Shown here: piece after piece, positions 56,640-64,000 of the stretch
Numbering within the stretch: position 1 is the stretch's first letter
Layout of the letters: each line of letters begins with the position of its first letter
From: B73-G16 sp964611295
GTDB lineage: Bacteria > Desulfobacterota > B13-G15
Reading direction: 5' to 3'
Length of the DNA stretch: 64,000 nucleotides
Assembly: GCA_964611295.1 (NCBI GenBank)
Contig: CAZSWV010000008.1
Coordinates: forward strand, 18,737 to 82,736
Notes under the pieces: model-generated
Told to the model about the DNA's origin: nothing
Seen by the model: the letters and a program-made list of their open reading frames with translations, nothing else
Database searches by the model: none
Program-made: the position numbers and the translations under genes

Positions 56640-56945
56640 TCACTTGAAGAAATCCAGGTTATAGTGCAGGAACTCCACATTGCTGCGTAAGACCTGAACG
56701 AGGTTGGTTTCCTCGATAAAGGCTATGAGCTTTGAAACCATAGCATCTATCTGTTCTTGGCTTGAACCGACCACCGATATGCCCAATTGGGCCCTCTGCC
56801 AGCTGTCCCTATTTCCTACCTCAGAGATGGACACGTTGAAACGTTGTTTTACCCTGTCCATTAAACTCTTCATCACCTGCCTCTTTCCTTTAAGAGATCC
56901 GACACCTTCTATCAAGACATCCAGGTGGCAAACCCCAACGACCAT
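56640..56945 (-). CDS. DUF503 protein (YlxP-like)
   Basis: A 101-residue DUF503 protein. Signature blocks: VVGVCHLDVLIEGVGSLKGKRQVMKSLMDRVKQRFNVSISEVG and QRAQLGISVVG, which together are diagnostic. Encoded between infB (1 nt) and rbfA (7 nt), the conserved position in Firmicutes and deltaproteobacteria, where YlxP is thought to assist ribosome or tRNA biogenesis. Function remains unproven. Confidence 0.93.
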   Translation of the reverse strand: MVVGVCHLDVLIEGVGSLKGKRQVMKSLMDRVKQRFNVSISEVGNRDSWQRAQLGISVVGSSQEQIDAMVSKLIAFIEETNLVQVLRSNVEFLHYNLDFFK

Positions 56946-56946
56946 T

Positions 56947-59394
56947 TTACGTCACTTGGACTTCCTGTACCGTGTAGACCTCCAGGCGGTCGCCTTCTTG
57001 CCAGTCGCGAAATCCCTCAACACCGATGCCGCATTCGTAACCCTGCAACACTTCCTTCACGTCTTCCTTGAACCTCTTGAGGCTCGTAACCCTGCCTTCG
57101 TAAAGGACCTCTTTCCCCCTTATGATCCTCACCGAAGCCCCTCTCACTACCTTTCCCTGTAGGACATAACAACCAGCGACAGGCCCCACTTTGGGGACGT
57201 TGAACACGGCCTTGACCTCTGCCTGTCCCAAGAGGACCTCTTCCTTCTTCGGGGCAAGCATCCCCTTTAAGGCACGCGAAACGTCGTCGATGAGGTCGTA
57301 GATGATCTTATAGGTCCTTACATCCACACCCCGCTCCGCAATTATCTCTTTGGCCTTGCCTATGGGTTGGACGTTGAAACCTATTACTATCCCTTGTGAG
57401 GCTATAGCCAAATTGACGTCGCTGTCAGAAATAGCCCCTACTCCTTCGTGTATCACCTTTACCTTCACTTGGTCTGTAGAAAGCTTCTCCAAGGCCCCTT
57501 TTATAGCTTGCAGACTCCCGAAGGTGTCGGCCTTAAGGACAAGCCTAAGCTCCTTGGTTTCCCCTTCCTCGAACTTGCGGAACAGCTCTTCAAGGGTAAG
57601 GGGTGCCGTAGGACCCTTCCTCTCAAGCCTTGCCTTCCTCTTCCTCCTCAACTCTGCGAGGGCCTTGGCCGTCTCCTCGTCCTTAACCACTATAAAGTCA
57701 TCGCCTGCCTCCGGAAGATCCTCAAAGCCTATCACCTCCACCGGTGTAGAAGGAGGGGCCTCCTTTACCCGTTTACCCCATTCGTCCTCCATGGCCCTGA
57801 CCTTCCCGTAGGTGAGTCCTGCTACAAAGTAATCGCCCTCCCTCAAAGTCCCCTCCTTCACTATCACGGAGGCAACAGGTCCCTTACCTTTGTCAAGACG
57901 CGTCTCGATGACCACACCCCTTGCAGGTTTATCGGGATTGGCCTTAAGTTCCAGGAGTTCTGCCTGCAACAATATGGCGTCAAGAAGTTCTTCTATTCCT
58001 ATTTTCTTTAAGGCCGAAACTTGCACAAAGAGCGTATCTCCACCCCATTCATCGGGTATAAGACCCAGTTCGCTCAACTGCCGCTTTACCTTTTCGGGAT
58101 TGGCCTCCTTTTTGTCCACCTTGTTTATGGCCACGACTATGGGCACCCCTGCCGCTTTGGCATGGTTTAAGGCCTCAACGGTTTGAGGCATGACACCGTC
58201 GTCGGCAGCCACAACCAACACCACAATATCGGTAACCTGGGCACCCCTTGCCCTCATGGCCGTAAAGGCTTCGTGCCCAGGCGTATCTATAAACGTAATG
58301 GTCCCTTTTTTGGGCACCTCCACCTTGTAAGCGCCTATCTTCTGGGTTATACCCCCTACTTCCTTTTCGGCTACGTTTGTATGCCTTATGGCGTCAAGTA
58401 AAAGGGTCTTGCCGTGGTCGACATGACCCATTACGGTAACGACCGGAGGCCTAGGTTTTAGGAGCTCGGGTGGGTCTGGACGAGGGGCGATTTCGGCCTC
58501 GAGCTCTTCAAGGGCACTTACCACCTCAAAGCCGTATTCATGGGCCAATAGGGCTGCAGCCTCAACGTCCACTGTCCCTTCTGGAGTCGGCTCAATGCCT
58601 AACTCGCGCATCTTCTCCTCGAGCTCGGCGAGCTTAACCCCCATCCTCTGCGCGAGTTCGAGGACCGAGATCTCTTCTTCCACCCTGACCTTGCGCTTTA
58701 CGGCCTTAGGCACCGTAACTTGGGGCTTAAGTGCAGGTCTGCCGAGGGCCTTTTTCTTCTCCGGTCTATATTCACGGTCCACTTTCCTGTGGGCATAGAT
58801 CTCTTCCAGCTCTTCCTCGTCAAGGACCACAAGCTCCCTCGGCCTCTTACCCTTCCTCTTCACGAACTTGCGTTCAGCCCGCTTTTCCTCCCTTTCGACC
58901 TCCCTCTCGATCAAGGGCCTTTTGGGAACGGTCTCCTCAACGAGTTCCACTTGGAGGGTCAAGGGCCTCTCGGGTTCGGGCTGAGGCTCAACGATGCGCT
59001 CCTCTTCTGGCTTGACTTCTTTTGGTTTCTCCTTTGCAGGCAAAACCTCTTCGGACTTGAGCTCTATCCTCCCTACAATCCTTGCAGGTTTGAACCTCTC
59101 CCGAGGAGATTTGAAGAACTTGGGCTTTTTGACCTCAGGAGACTTGGCTTCCTGCTTGGCCGCTGGCTCCTGGGTCAAGGCTACTTTCACCTCAGGGGCC
59201 TTCTGCCCCTCAGGAGGCACTTTGGGCAGAGGCACCTCCACCTGGGGGCTCGGGGGTTTTTGCACTTGTTGGGGCTCGACCTTAGTTGGCTCTTCCCCTT
59301 TTGGCTCTTCTTCCTTGACTATGCGTCTACGCCTTATGACGCCAGAACTTATCCTCTCCTCGGCGTATTCCACCTTCTTTGCGTCCTCCTCCAT
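56947..59394 (-). CDS. infB: translation initiation factor IF-2
   Basis: An 815-residue GTPase that brings fMet-tRNA to the 30S subunit. A long charged, Pro/Lys/Glu-rich N-terminal region (about 1-235), an IF2_N domain (about 238-300, EEEISVLELAQRMGVKLAELEEKMRELG), the G domain with G1 GHVDHGKT near 325, DTPGHEAF and NKVD, then domains II, III and the C-terminal fMet-binding domain (about 725-815). One base after the DUF503 stop and 3 nt before ylxR in transcript order. Confidence 0.97.
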   Translation of the reverse strand: MEEDAKKVEYAEERISSGVIRRRRIVKEEEPKGEEPTKVEPQQVQKPPSPQVEVPLPKVPPEGQKAPEVKVALTQEPAAKQEAKSPEVKKPKFFKSPRERFKPARIVGRIELKSEEVLPAKEKPKEVKPEEERIVEPQPEPERPLTLQVELVEETVPKRPLIEREVEREEKRAERKFVKRKGKRPRELVVLDEEELEEIYAHRKVDREYRPEKKKALGRPALKPQVTVPKAVKRKVRVEEEISVLELAQRMGVKLAELEEKMRELGIEPTPEGTVDVEAAALLAHEYGFEVVSALEELEAEIAPRPDPPELLKPRPPVVTVMGHVDHGKTLLLDAIRHTNVAEKEVGGITQKIGAYKVEVPKKGTITFIDTPGHEAFTAMRARGAQVTDIVVLVVAADDGVMPQTVEALNHAKAAGVPIVVAINKVDKKEANPEKVKRQLSELGLIPDEWGGDTLFVQVSALKKIGIEELLDAILLQAELLELKANPDKPARGVVIETRLDKGKGPVASVIVKEGTLREGDYFVAGLTYGKVRAMEDEWGKRVKEAPPSTPVEVIGFEDLPEAGDDFIVVKDEETAKALAELRRKRKARLERKGPTAPLTLEELFRKFEEGETKELRLVLKADTFGSLQAIKGALEKLSTDQVKVKVIHEGVGAISDSDVNLAIASQGIVIGFNVQPIGKAKEIIAERGVDVRTYKIIYDLIDDVSRALKGMLAPKKEEVLLGQAEVKAVFNVPKVGPVAGCYVLQGKVVRGASVRIIRGKEVLYEGRVTSLKRFKEDVKEVLQGYECGIGVEGFRDWQEGDRLEVYTVQEVQVT

Positions 59395-59397
59395 CCC

Positions 59398-59673
59398 TCA
59401 TCTCCCACACAGGGCTCTTAACTCATCTGCAACTTGTAAGAGCCCGTCCTCTTCAAAAGACCCCCGTAAGGCCTTTTTTAGCCTCTGGACCCCTTTCTTG
59501 GTCAAAAGCCCTTTTATACAACCTATGTCCCCACAGATGTACGCCCCTCTACCGCCTAAGACCCCTTTCCAGTCCAGCATCAGCCTCCCTTCCTTTAAGG
59601 TAATCCTGATAAGCCTTCCCTTTTCCTCCTTTTTCGAGCACATAAAGCAAGTCCTTATCGGCCTATGCGACAT
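59398..59673 (-). CDS. YlxR-family RNA-binding protein (DUF448)
   Basis: A 91-residue protein of the YlxR family, encoded as usual between nusA and infB. Signature: RTCFMCSKKEEKGRLIRI at the N-terminus and GRGAYICGDIGCIKGLL; the latter carries the conserved GRGAYxC and the positively charged cleft. In Bacillus a YlxR protein acts as a nucleoid-associated regulator and in other bacteria it influences RNase P. Starts 11 nt inside the nusA end. Confidence 0.94.
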   Translation of the reverse strand: MSHRPIRTCFMCSKKEEKGRLIRITLKEGRLMLDWKGVLGGRGAYICGDIGCIKGLLTKKGVQRLKKALRGSFEEDGLLQVADELRALCGR

Positions 59674-61144
59674 ATCCTTGATCTATATATTGTCTTGCCC
59701 GCGATACAAGCTCCTCTGCCTTTTGACGGGAAATCTTACATATCCTCATAAGCTCCGAGGGCTCCGTCTGGAAGAGGTCCCTTATGGACTCAATCCCTTC
59801 TTCCTTTAACCTCTTGGCTATTGCCTCTTCGAGCCCAGGGAGCCTCTCCACAGGTTCATCACCCCGTCGGATCCTTTCGGTCTTTTCGTCCAAGACCTCC
59901 TCTTCGGCCTCAAGTCCCAGAAGCCTTCTAGCAGCCCTTACTATCTCCTTACCCTTCTCGGGCCCTATGCCACATATGCGGCCGAGCTCCTCCCCATCGG
60001 CCTCGGCAACTTCCTCAACTGAGTAAAAGCCCTCGTTGTAAAGGATCCTGGCCAAAAGTTCTCCCACACCTGGAATGGTCTGAAGCTTCGAGATGACCTC
60101 CTGTGATAGCTTTTCCATCTTGGACTCGCTCTTTATATCTATGCGCCATCCGGTGAGCTTGGAGGCAAGCCTCACGTTCTGCCCCCCCTTGCCTATGGCC
60201 AGGGATAGCTGGTCATCAGGCACCACTATCTCGAGGGTCCTTTCGTCCTTGTTGATGTAGATCTTGGAGACCTTTGCCGGTGCAAGGGCGTTACAGGCGA
60301 ACCTCACGGGGTCTTCATGCCAGGGTATGATGTCTATCTTTTCTCCTCGCAACTCTTGGACCACGTTCTGCACCCTTGAACCCCTTAACCCCACACATGC
60401 ACCCACCGGGTCCACATCAGGGTCAGTACTTGTAACAGCCACCTTAGCCCTCTCTCCCGGTTCCCTCGCCACAGCCATTATCTTCACTATCCCCTCGGCG
60501 ATCTCAGGGACCTCAAGCTCAAAGAGCCTCACCAAGAAGTTGGGGTGGGTCCTTGAGAGGATGATCTGGTATCCCCCGGGGGTCCTAAGGACATCCAGTA
60601 CATAGGCCCTTATCCTGTCGCCGCGTTTGTAGACCTCTTTTGGGATCTGTTCCTTCTTGGGTAAAATGGCCTCCGCCCTTCCGAGGTTCACAATGATGTT
60701 GCCCCTCTCTATCCTTTGGACCACCCCGGAGACTATGTCGCCTTTTTTGTCCTTGTATTCTTGGTAAACAGCCTCGCTCTCTGCATCCCTCACCCTTTGA
60801 AGGATCACCTGCTTGGCCGTCTGAGCAGCAATCCTGCCGAGCTCCTTCAGGCTCAGTTTTACACCAAGGCTGTCCCCTATCTCACATTCGGGGTCGATCT
60901 TACGGGCCTCCTCAAGCGATATCTCCAAATCGGGGTCCTTGACCTCCTCGACTACGGTTTTGAACTGGAAGATCTCCAACTCCTGTAAATCCGGGTTATA
61001 GCGGACCTCTATGTCCTTATGGCTCCCGAACTGCTTCTTGGAGGCCTTAAGTAAGGCGTCTTCAAGCGCCTTTATGATGTATTTCCTATCTATACCTTTT
61101 TCCCTGCCTATCTCTTCGATGAGCTGGTTCAAGTCTATGTCCAT
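59663..61144 (-). CDS. nusA: transcription termination/antitermination protein NusA
   Basis: A 493-residue RNA-polymerase accessory factor stimulating pausing and intrinsic termination. N-terminal polymerase-binding domain (1-125), S1 domain (about 130-200, KGDIVSGVVQRIERGNIIVNLG), two KH domains (about 205-340, with IAVGKGGQNVRLASKLTG) and C-terminal helix-hairpin-helix repeats (about 350-493) that form an extended tail. It may act on the terminator-like hairpin just upstream of rimP. Follows rimP by 4 nt. Confidence 0.97.
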   Translation of the reverse strand: MDIDLNQLIEEIGREKGIDRKYIIKALEDALLKASKKQFGSHKDIEVRYNPDLQELEIFQFKTVVEEVKDPDLEISLEEARKIDPECEIGDSLGVKLSLKELGRIAAQTAKQVILQRVRDAESEAVYQEYKDKKGDIVSGVVQRIERGNIIVNLGRAEAILPKKEQIPKEVYKRGDRIRAYVLDVLRTPGGYQIILSRTHPNFLVRLFELEVPEIAEGIVKIMAVAREPGERAKVAVTSTDPDVDPVGACVGLRGSRVQNVVQELRGEKIDIIPWHEDPVRFACNALAPAKVSKIYINKDERTLEIVVPDDQLSLAIGKGGQNVRLASKLTGWRIDIKSESKMEKLSQEVISKLQTIPGVGELLARILYNEGFYSVEEVAEADGEELGRICGIGPEKGKEIVRAARRLLGLEAEEEVLDEKTERIRRGDEPVERLPGLEEAIAKRLKEEGIESIRDLFQTEPSELMRICKISRQKAEELVSRARQYIDQGYVA

Positions 61145-61148
61145 GGAC

Positions 61149-61628
61149 TCATACCTCTATATCAGGATCTAAATTGGCCTTGGATATCCTATCGAAGGGC
61201 ACTTCAAATACCTTCCCTTCACAAAAGAGCAAGACCCTGTCTTCCTCACAGCCCATAATTCGTCCCCTTATGTTTTTACGCCCTTCCACGGGCTCCGTTA
61301 ACCTTAACTTCGCCCATTCCCCCCTGAACCTTTCGAAGTCCTCGGGTTTCCTCAAGGGCCTGTTTATGCCAGGAGAGGAGACCTCAAGGTGATAGGAATA
61401 AGGGATAAAGTCCTCCACGTCAAGCAGCTCCCCTAGCTCCCGACTGACCCTTACACAATCCCCTAAGGTGACCCCTCCACCCTTCCTGTCTATGTAAACC
61501 CTCAAGACCCAACCGGACCTTTCCCTCTTGAACTCTACTTCCACCAACTCAAGCCCTTCCCCCTTGAGGATAGGGTCAAGAAGCCCTTCTACACGTTTTA
61601 CAATCCCTTTTACGTCCACCAACCCCAT
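61149..61628 (-). CDS. rimP: ribosome maturation factor RimP
   Basis: A 159-residue factor for 30S maturation. N-terminal domain GLVDVKGIVKRVEGLLDPILKGEGLELVEVEFKRERSGWVLRVYIDRKGGGVTLGDCVRVSRELG, then LEVSSPGINRPLRKPEDFERFRGEWAKLRL and a C-terminal Sm-like domain. The ATG at 61628 has no Shine-Dalgarno sequence: a hairpin with a T-run ends 3 nt upstream. The nearest in-frame alternatives, TTG and GTG, are only 2-3 codons inside. First gene of the 14-kb minus-strand run. Confidence 0.92.
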   Translation of the reverse strand: MGLVDVKGIVKRVEGLLDPILKGEGLELVEVEFKRERSGWVLRVYIDRKGGGVTLGDCVRVSRELGELLDVEDFIPYSYHLEVSSPGINRPLRKPEDFERFRGEWAKLRLTEPVEGRKNIRGRIMGCEEDRVLLFCEGKVFEVPFDRISKANLDPDIEV

Positions 61629-61631
61629 GTG

Positions 61632-61655
61632 AAAAAAGCGGGTTTAACCCGCTTT
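61632..61655 (-). terminator. terminator-like hairpin adjacent to the rimP start codon
   Basis: On the minus strand a palindrome (61655-61635: AAAGCGGG, loop TTAAA, CCCGCTTT) is followed by three more T residues and then CAC ATG of rimP. It has 8 paired bases with a G/C-rich core and ends in T6. It could be an attenuator or a start-site blocking structure. Confidence 0.6.
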
Positions 61656-61663
61656 CGCAGGCC

Positions 61664-61717
61664 TTTATAGTTTATATTAGATTAACACGGCTTATCTTAC
61701 TTAGCAACTCTTATAAG
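61664..61717. promoter_or_regulatory. divergent rimP/truD promoter region
   Basis: Minus strand: two candidate -10 boxes TATAAA (61676-61671 and 61669-61664), but no good -35. Plus strand: TATAAG (61712-61717) lies 5 nt before the truD ATG, again without a clear -35. The region is AT-rich. Confidence 0.4.
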
Positions 61718-61722
61718 TCCCC

Positions 61723-62904
61723 ATGGAGGCCATTAAGTTCGAGCCCGAAGACTTCGTGGTCCAGGAAGTCTTGGACCCTCCTTTTGGGCAAGAAGGGCCT
61801 TATAGTTACTATCTTCTTAGAAAAAGGGGGAAGGGAACGCTTGATGTAATCCAGCAGCTGGTAGAACTCTTTAAACTGCCGAGGGCCCATTTCGGTTTCG
61901 CTGGCCTCAAGGACCGAAGGGCCGTCACTGTGCAGTACATATCCATCCTCGACGGGCCGGAAAGGGATGTGAAGGGAGAGGGCTTTGAACTCACCTTCCT
62001 CGGAAAGGCCTCTGTCCCTATTCGGATAGGAGATGCAAAGGGGAACCTTTTCACCGTAAGGCTCAGGGGTGTAGACCCTGAGGCGGTTAAGGCCTGTCTG
62101 AAAAAGGACGAAGCCATTGGTTTCCCCAATTACTTCGGCGAACAAAGGTTTGCCGGTGAAAAGTGCACCGAAAGGCCCATCGCCGCCTATTTAATAAAGG
62201 GCGACTATCAAGGCGCCCTTAAGGAATACCTCTGTCATCACCCTGAAGCAGAGGTAAGGGCCAGATTGCGGCGTCTGTGGGAAAATCCCTCGCGCTTTTT
62301 AAAGGAGGCAGCCCCTTTGCTTTCCAAAATAGACCTTATAGCGCTTAAGGTTTACCTAAAGAAGAAAGACCCCCACAGGGCATTGCGTGCCCTTCCCAAG
62401 CAGTTGAAGTTGCTCTTCATGTTCTCCTACCAGGCCTTTTTGTGGAACGAAGTCCTTTCAAGGGTCATAAGGAAAAGGGCCGACAAGGTCTTTCATCTTC
62501 CTTTCATAAGGGGACAGAAGCTTTGCTTTTACCTTGACGCCAACGAGGGGATAAAGGACCTTTACGGCTTTGACCTTCCTTACATAAGCGCTGAGGCCCT
62601 AGAGCTCAACATGCCTGAAGACGTCAGAAGGGAATTCGAGCAGGTGTTGGAGGATGAGACAAAGGCCTTGGGATTGAAGGATCCTTATGAGCTCCTCAAT
62701 GCCCAAGCTTTATCCCTCAGGGTTTTTTCAACCGGCAAAAGGAAGGCTGTCGTCTTCCCCGAAGGGGTAAAGTTTTTGGAAAAGACCCGCGACGCCATAA
62801 AGGTCCAATTCTTCCTCCCAAGTGGCTCCTATGCCACAGTACTGCTTAGGAAGGTAGTTGCCCAAACCGCTAAAAGCGCCCCTTTAGAAGCTGACGGGCT
62901 ATGA
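61723..62904 (+). CDS. truD: tRNA pseudouridine synthase D
   Basis: A 393-residue enzyme making pseudouridine 13 in tRNA-Glu. Catalytic Asp64 in FAGLKDRRAVTVQ; the TruD insertion domain and NYFGEQRF (about 127-135) are clear. Members occur in bacteria and archaea; this one lies divergent from rimP. The ATG lacks a Shine-Dalgarno sequence and has TATAAG only 5 nt upstream, so the message is probably leaderless. The 3' end overlaps the acyl-CoA dehydrogenase gene by 35 nt. Confidence 0.9.
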   Translation: MEAIKFEPEDFVVQEVLDPPFGQEGPYSYYLLRKRGKGTLDVIQQLVELFKLPRAHFGFAGLKDRRAVTVQYISILDGPERDVKGEGFELTFLGKASVPIRIGDAKGNLFTVRLRGVDPEAVKACLKKDEAIGFPNYFGEQRFAGEKCTERPIAAYLIKGDYQGALKEYLCHHPEAEVRARLRRLWENPSRFLKEAAPLLSKIDLIALKVYLKKKDPHRALRALPKQLKLLFMFSYQAFLWNEVLSRVIRKRADKVFHLPFIRGQKLCFYLDANEGIKDLYGFDLPYISAEALELNMPEDVRREFEQVLEDETKALGLKDPYELLNAQALSLRVFSTGKRKAVVFPEGVKFLEKTRDAIKVQFFLPSGSYATVLLRKVVAQTAKSAPLEADGL

Positions 62905-64000
62905 TGAGCTTCTCTATCTCCTTTGTCCCTTCGTATATCTCTACTATCTTCGCATCGCGGTAGAAACGGCTAATGTCATAGTCTTCAAAATAGCCATAGC
63001 CGCCGTGAAGCTGCAGGGCCTCGTTTACCACCCTCACACCTACCTCTCCGGCAAACCACTTAGCCATGGAGACCAAGGCCGTATCTACTTCACCTCGGTC
63101 TATCTTCCAACACGCCTTGTAAACAAGGTTACGAGCTGCCTCTATTAGGGTGGCCATCTCTGCAAGTCGCTCCTGCACCATCTGGAACTCCGCAAGCACT
63201 TGCCCAAAGGCCTTCCTTTGCTTTACATGCCTCAAGGCCATCTCAAGGGCCCCTTGCGCAACCCCCACTCCTTGGGCGGCCACATATGCCCGGGATCGGT
63301 TGAAGAACTCCATAAAATAGCGGAACCCGTCGCCTTCTTGGCCGATGAGGTTCTCCTCCGGAACCCAGACGTCCTCAAACCTTATTTCAGCCGTGTCATG
63401 GGCCCTTATGCCCAGCTTACCCCTAAGTTTTGTCCTGTTAACACCCGGACGGTCGGCCTCTACGATCAAGACGCTGTGTCTCCTGTGCCTATCATGGGCT
63501 TCTGGATTGGTGAGGCAAAATACTACAAAGAAATCTGCAATGCTTCCGTTCGATATAAAGGTCTTGGTCCCATTTATCCGATATCCTCCTTTCTCCTTCA
63601 CAGCCGTTGTGGATATAGAAAGCACATCGCTCCCTGCATCGGGTTCTGTAACTGCTACTGCACTTATCTTACCTTCTTGACATACCCCTTTAAGGTATCG
63701 CTCCTTTTGGTATTCGCTACCAAAAAGCAACAACATCTCACAACCAAAACACTGACACATTATCTGGCTACCTATACCTGGGTCTACCCTCCAGAACTCC
63801 TCCATGACCAGCGCGGTTTCCAGGTAACCAAGCCCCATACCTCCGTAGCGCTCATCGACGAAGATGCCCACAAAACCTAGCTCCCTTGCCTTTTGCAAAA
63901 GCTCCAAAGGAGGACGCTCTTCACGGTCACAATCCCTTGCGTACTTGGGAAATTCCCTTTCAGCAAACTCCCGTGCCGCCTTTTTCAGGTCCTGTTGAAG
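62870..64000 (-). CDS. acyl-CoA dehydrogenase, N-terminus beyond the window
   Basis: At least 376 residues of a FAD-dependent acyl-CoA dehydrogenase, open through the window edge at 64000 with no start codon in the typical position. The first visible residues (LQQDLKKAAREFAEREFPKYA) are the N-terminal helix. Middle-domain blocks AVTEPDAGSDVLSISTTA and RINGTKTFISNG, then the helical C-terminal domain GGYGYFEDYDISRFYRDAKIVEIYEGTKEIEKLI, with the catalytic base in EIYEGT. Best fits short- to medium-chain or branched-chain enzymes; substrate unresolved. Electrons would go to an ETF not seen here. Confidence 0.93.
   Translation of the reverse strand, partial: LQQDLKKAAREFAEREFPKYARDCDREERPPLELLQKARELGFVGIFVDERYGGMGLGYLETALVMEEFWRVDPGIGSQIMCQCFGCEMLLLFGSEYQKERYLKGVCQEGKISAVAVTEPDAGSDVLSISTTAVKEKGGYRINGTKTFISNGSIADFFVVFCLTNPEAHDRHRRHSVLIVEADRPGVNRTKLRGKLGIRAHDTAEIRFEDVWVPEENLIGQEGDGFRYFMEFFNRSRAYVAAQGVGVAQGALEMALRHVKQRKAFGQVLAEFQMVQERLAEMATLIEAARNLVYKACWKIDRGEVDTALVSMAKWFAGEVGVRVVNEALQLHGGYGYFEDYDISRFYRDAKIVEIYEGTKEIEKLIIARQLLKGRF

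Noticed and set aside
58720..59809. Long plus-strand frames opposite infB (over 230 codons)
   Set aside because: They lie entirely antisense to the clear infB N-terminal region; its Glu/Lys/Pro codons give stop-poor antisense frames. No start signals.

Overview
The window reads as one continuous stretch of chromosome from an anaerobic, probably thermophilic, diderm bacterium. The likeliest placement is the former deltaproteobacteria (Desulfobacterota/Thermodesulfobacteriota) or a neighbour. Diderm: TolB, a TonB/TolA-type protein, a beta-barrel porin and a heptosyltransferase-type GT9 enzyme. Anaerobic: coenzyme-B12-dependent (class II) ribonucleotide reductase, an oxygen-labile class I two-subunit fumarase, and a sodium-pump-type acyl-CoA decarboxylase. 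Thermophile-like: AGG and ATA codons dominate, proteins are rich in Lys and Glu, and phosphoglycerate mutase is of the archaeal (ApgM) type. The MucR-type regulator and the order nusA-ylxR-infB-DUF503-rbfA-truB-rpsO-pnp-M16-dut fit that placement. I cannot name a species.

Layout. 1-4010 (-): cytochrome c assembly gene ccsB, a thioesterase, a PfkB kinase, apgM, a NUDIX hydrolase and the start of a Rossmann protein. 4102-9148 (+): a 53-codon unknown gene, ROK kinase, dnaJ, yacG, two fumarase subunits, a DUF721/DciA-like gene, tRNA-Leu(GAG) and an SDR. 9152-20882 (-): mucR, nitronate monooxygenase, M24 protein, cupin, SDR, 3-hydroxyacyl-CoA dehydrogenase, response regulator, valS, a DUF294/CBS pair, gatC, gatA and tRNA-Leu(CAA). 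21191-27732 (+): carboxyltransferase, a strong terminator, a 42-residue membrane subunit, a beta decarboxylase subunit, yggS, argH, an Fn3 lipoprotein and an unknown gene. 27729-32553 (-): xerC, hslVU, argB, argD. 32608-35017 (+): yhhQ, nrdJ. 35001-39237 (-): initiator tRNA, ccsA/hemX-like gene, hemA, M48-TPR protease, cytidylate-kinase-like gene. 39288-40769 (+): an unusual CDF metal exporter with foreign codon use. 40803-44369 (-): cbiM, cbiN-like gene, cbiQ, cbiO and a porin. 44493-47393 (+): LysR, TonB/TolA-like gene, tolB. 47338-61628 (-): a long housekeeping run from rimP-nusA-infB to pnp, then M16, dut, yfcE, xerD, purM, DUF523 and GT9. 61723-62904 (+): truD. 62870-64000 (-): an acyl-CoA dehydrogenase cut by the window edge.

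Genes are packed tightly, with many ATGA and several TTGA start/stop overlaps, and four of the convergent gene pairs overlap at their 3' ends. Acyl-CoA dehydrogenase, hydroxyacyl-CoA dehydrogenase and the decarboxylase subunits suggest fatty-acid or amino-acid catabolism linked to a sodium gradient. Cobalt uptake, B12-dependent RNR and queuosine-precursor uptake point to cofactor salvage. No insertion sequence, prophage or CRISPR array was seen. The only intergenic stretch near 300 bases is 20883-21190, which holds two divergent promoters. The most unusual items are the CDF exporter with three tandem dimerisation-like domains behind a hairpin over its Shine-Dalgarno sequence; a set of genes (xerC, truD, ccsB) that look leaderless; a terminator-like hairpin next to the rimP start; and an M24/cupin/SDR/HCDH catabolic-looking operon of unknown substrate.
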